The notes under the pieces are model-generated. The model saw only the letters and a list, made by a program, of their open reading frames with translations. It was not told where the DNA came from and did not search any database. From the NCBI GenBank assembly GCA_030430975.1, contig JAUIKB010000468.1, forward strand, positions 1-5,353: a DNA stretch of 5,353 nucleotides, given 5' to 3'. Of the stretch, positions 5,310 to 5,353 are shown in pieces. The stretch comes from Polyangia bacterium (GTDB lineage: Bacteria > Myxococcota_A > Polyangia > Polyangiales > Polyangiaceae). Positions within the stretch are counted from its first letter, which is position 1; each line of letters opens with the position of its first letter. Both the position numbers and the translations under genes were made by a program.

Positions 5310-5353
5310 TTGGCTTCAAAGCGCAAAACGACTCCCGACCCATCGACTGAGTT
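5310..5353 (+). CDS. Possible start of a further gene, cut by window edge
   Basis: A TTG at 5310-5312, 11 bases after the preceding stop, opens a frame with no stop to the window end, reading MASKRKTTPDPSTE. The basic, Ser/Thr/Pro-rich beginning is typical of a real N-terminus, and the tight spacing fits an operon, but the stretch is only 14 codons, the start is TTG, and the upstream GGA is a weak ribosome site. Nothing can be said of function. Confidence 0.3.
   Translation, partial: MASKRKTTPDPSTE

Overview
The window is GC-rich, densely coding bacterial DNA. It most resembles a myxobacterium (Myxococcota, possibly Polyangiales). The main reason is the two neighbouring secreted, cysteine-bearing predicted lipoproteins with 'CxxDxDC' knots, a style very common in large myxobacterial genomes. 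The organism assignment is inferred from protein style, not from a marker gene.

Left half (1-2828), all on the minus strand. Read in the direction of transcription it holds: (a) a CAAX-type membrane protease/bacteriocin-processing (CPBP, Abi) family protein (2828->1983); (b) an exported alpha/beta-hydrolase esterase (1986->1069), whose ATG overlaps the protease stop in an ATGA; (c) after a 94-base gap carrying a short tandem repeat, the first 324 residues of an acyl-CoA synthetase most like malonyl-CoA synthetase MatB/ACSF3 (974->1, cut by the window edge). Protease and esterase are almost certainly co-transcribed and translationally coupled. The synthetase may be the third gene of the same transcript.

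Right half (2954-5353), all on the plus strand. It starts from a 125-base divergent intergenic region and holds: (d) a 271-aa cysteine-rich predicted lipoprotein with a regular 8-residue cysteine ladder; (e) a 266-aa lipoprotein with two halves that each look like the periplasmic domain of ExbD/TolR, followed by a small Cys knot of the kind also seen in (d); (f) a 200-aa cytoplasmic protein of a conserved but, to my knowledge, uncharacterised family, with a GTG start and an apparent -10 box so close that its mRNA may be leaderless; (g) possibly the first codons of another gene at the right edge.

I see no mobile element, CRISPR array, rRNA or tRNA, and no gap longer than 125 bases. The least ordinary content is the pair of neighbouring lipoproteins (d) and (e) and the unknown protein (f). 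I see no clear defence system, and I do not claim a proven new system here.
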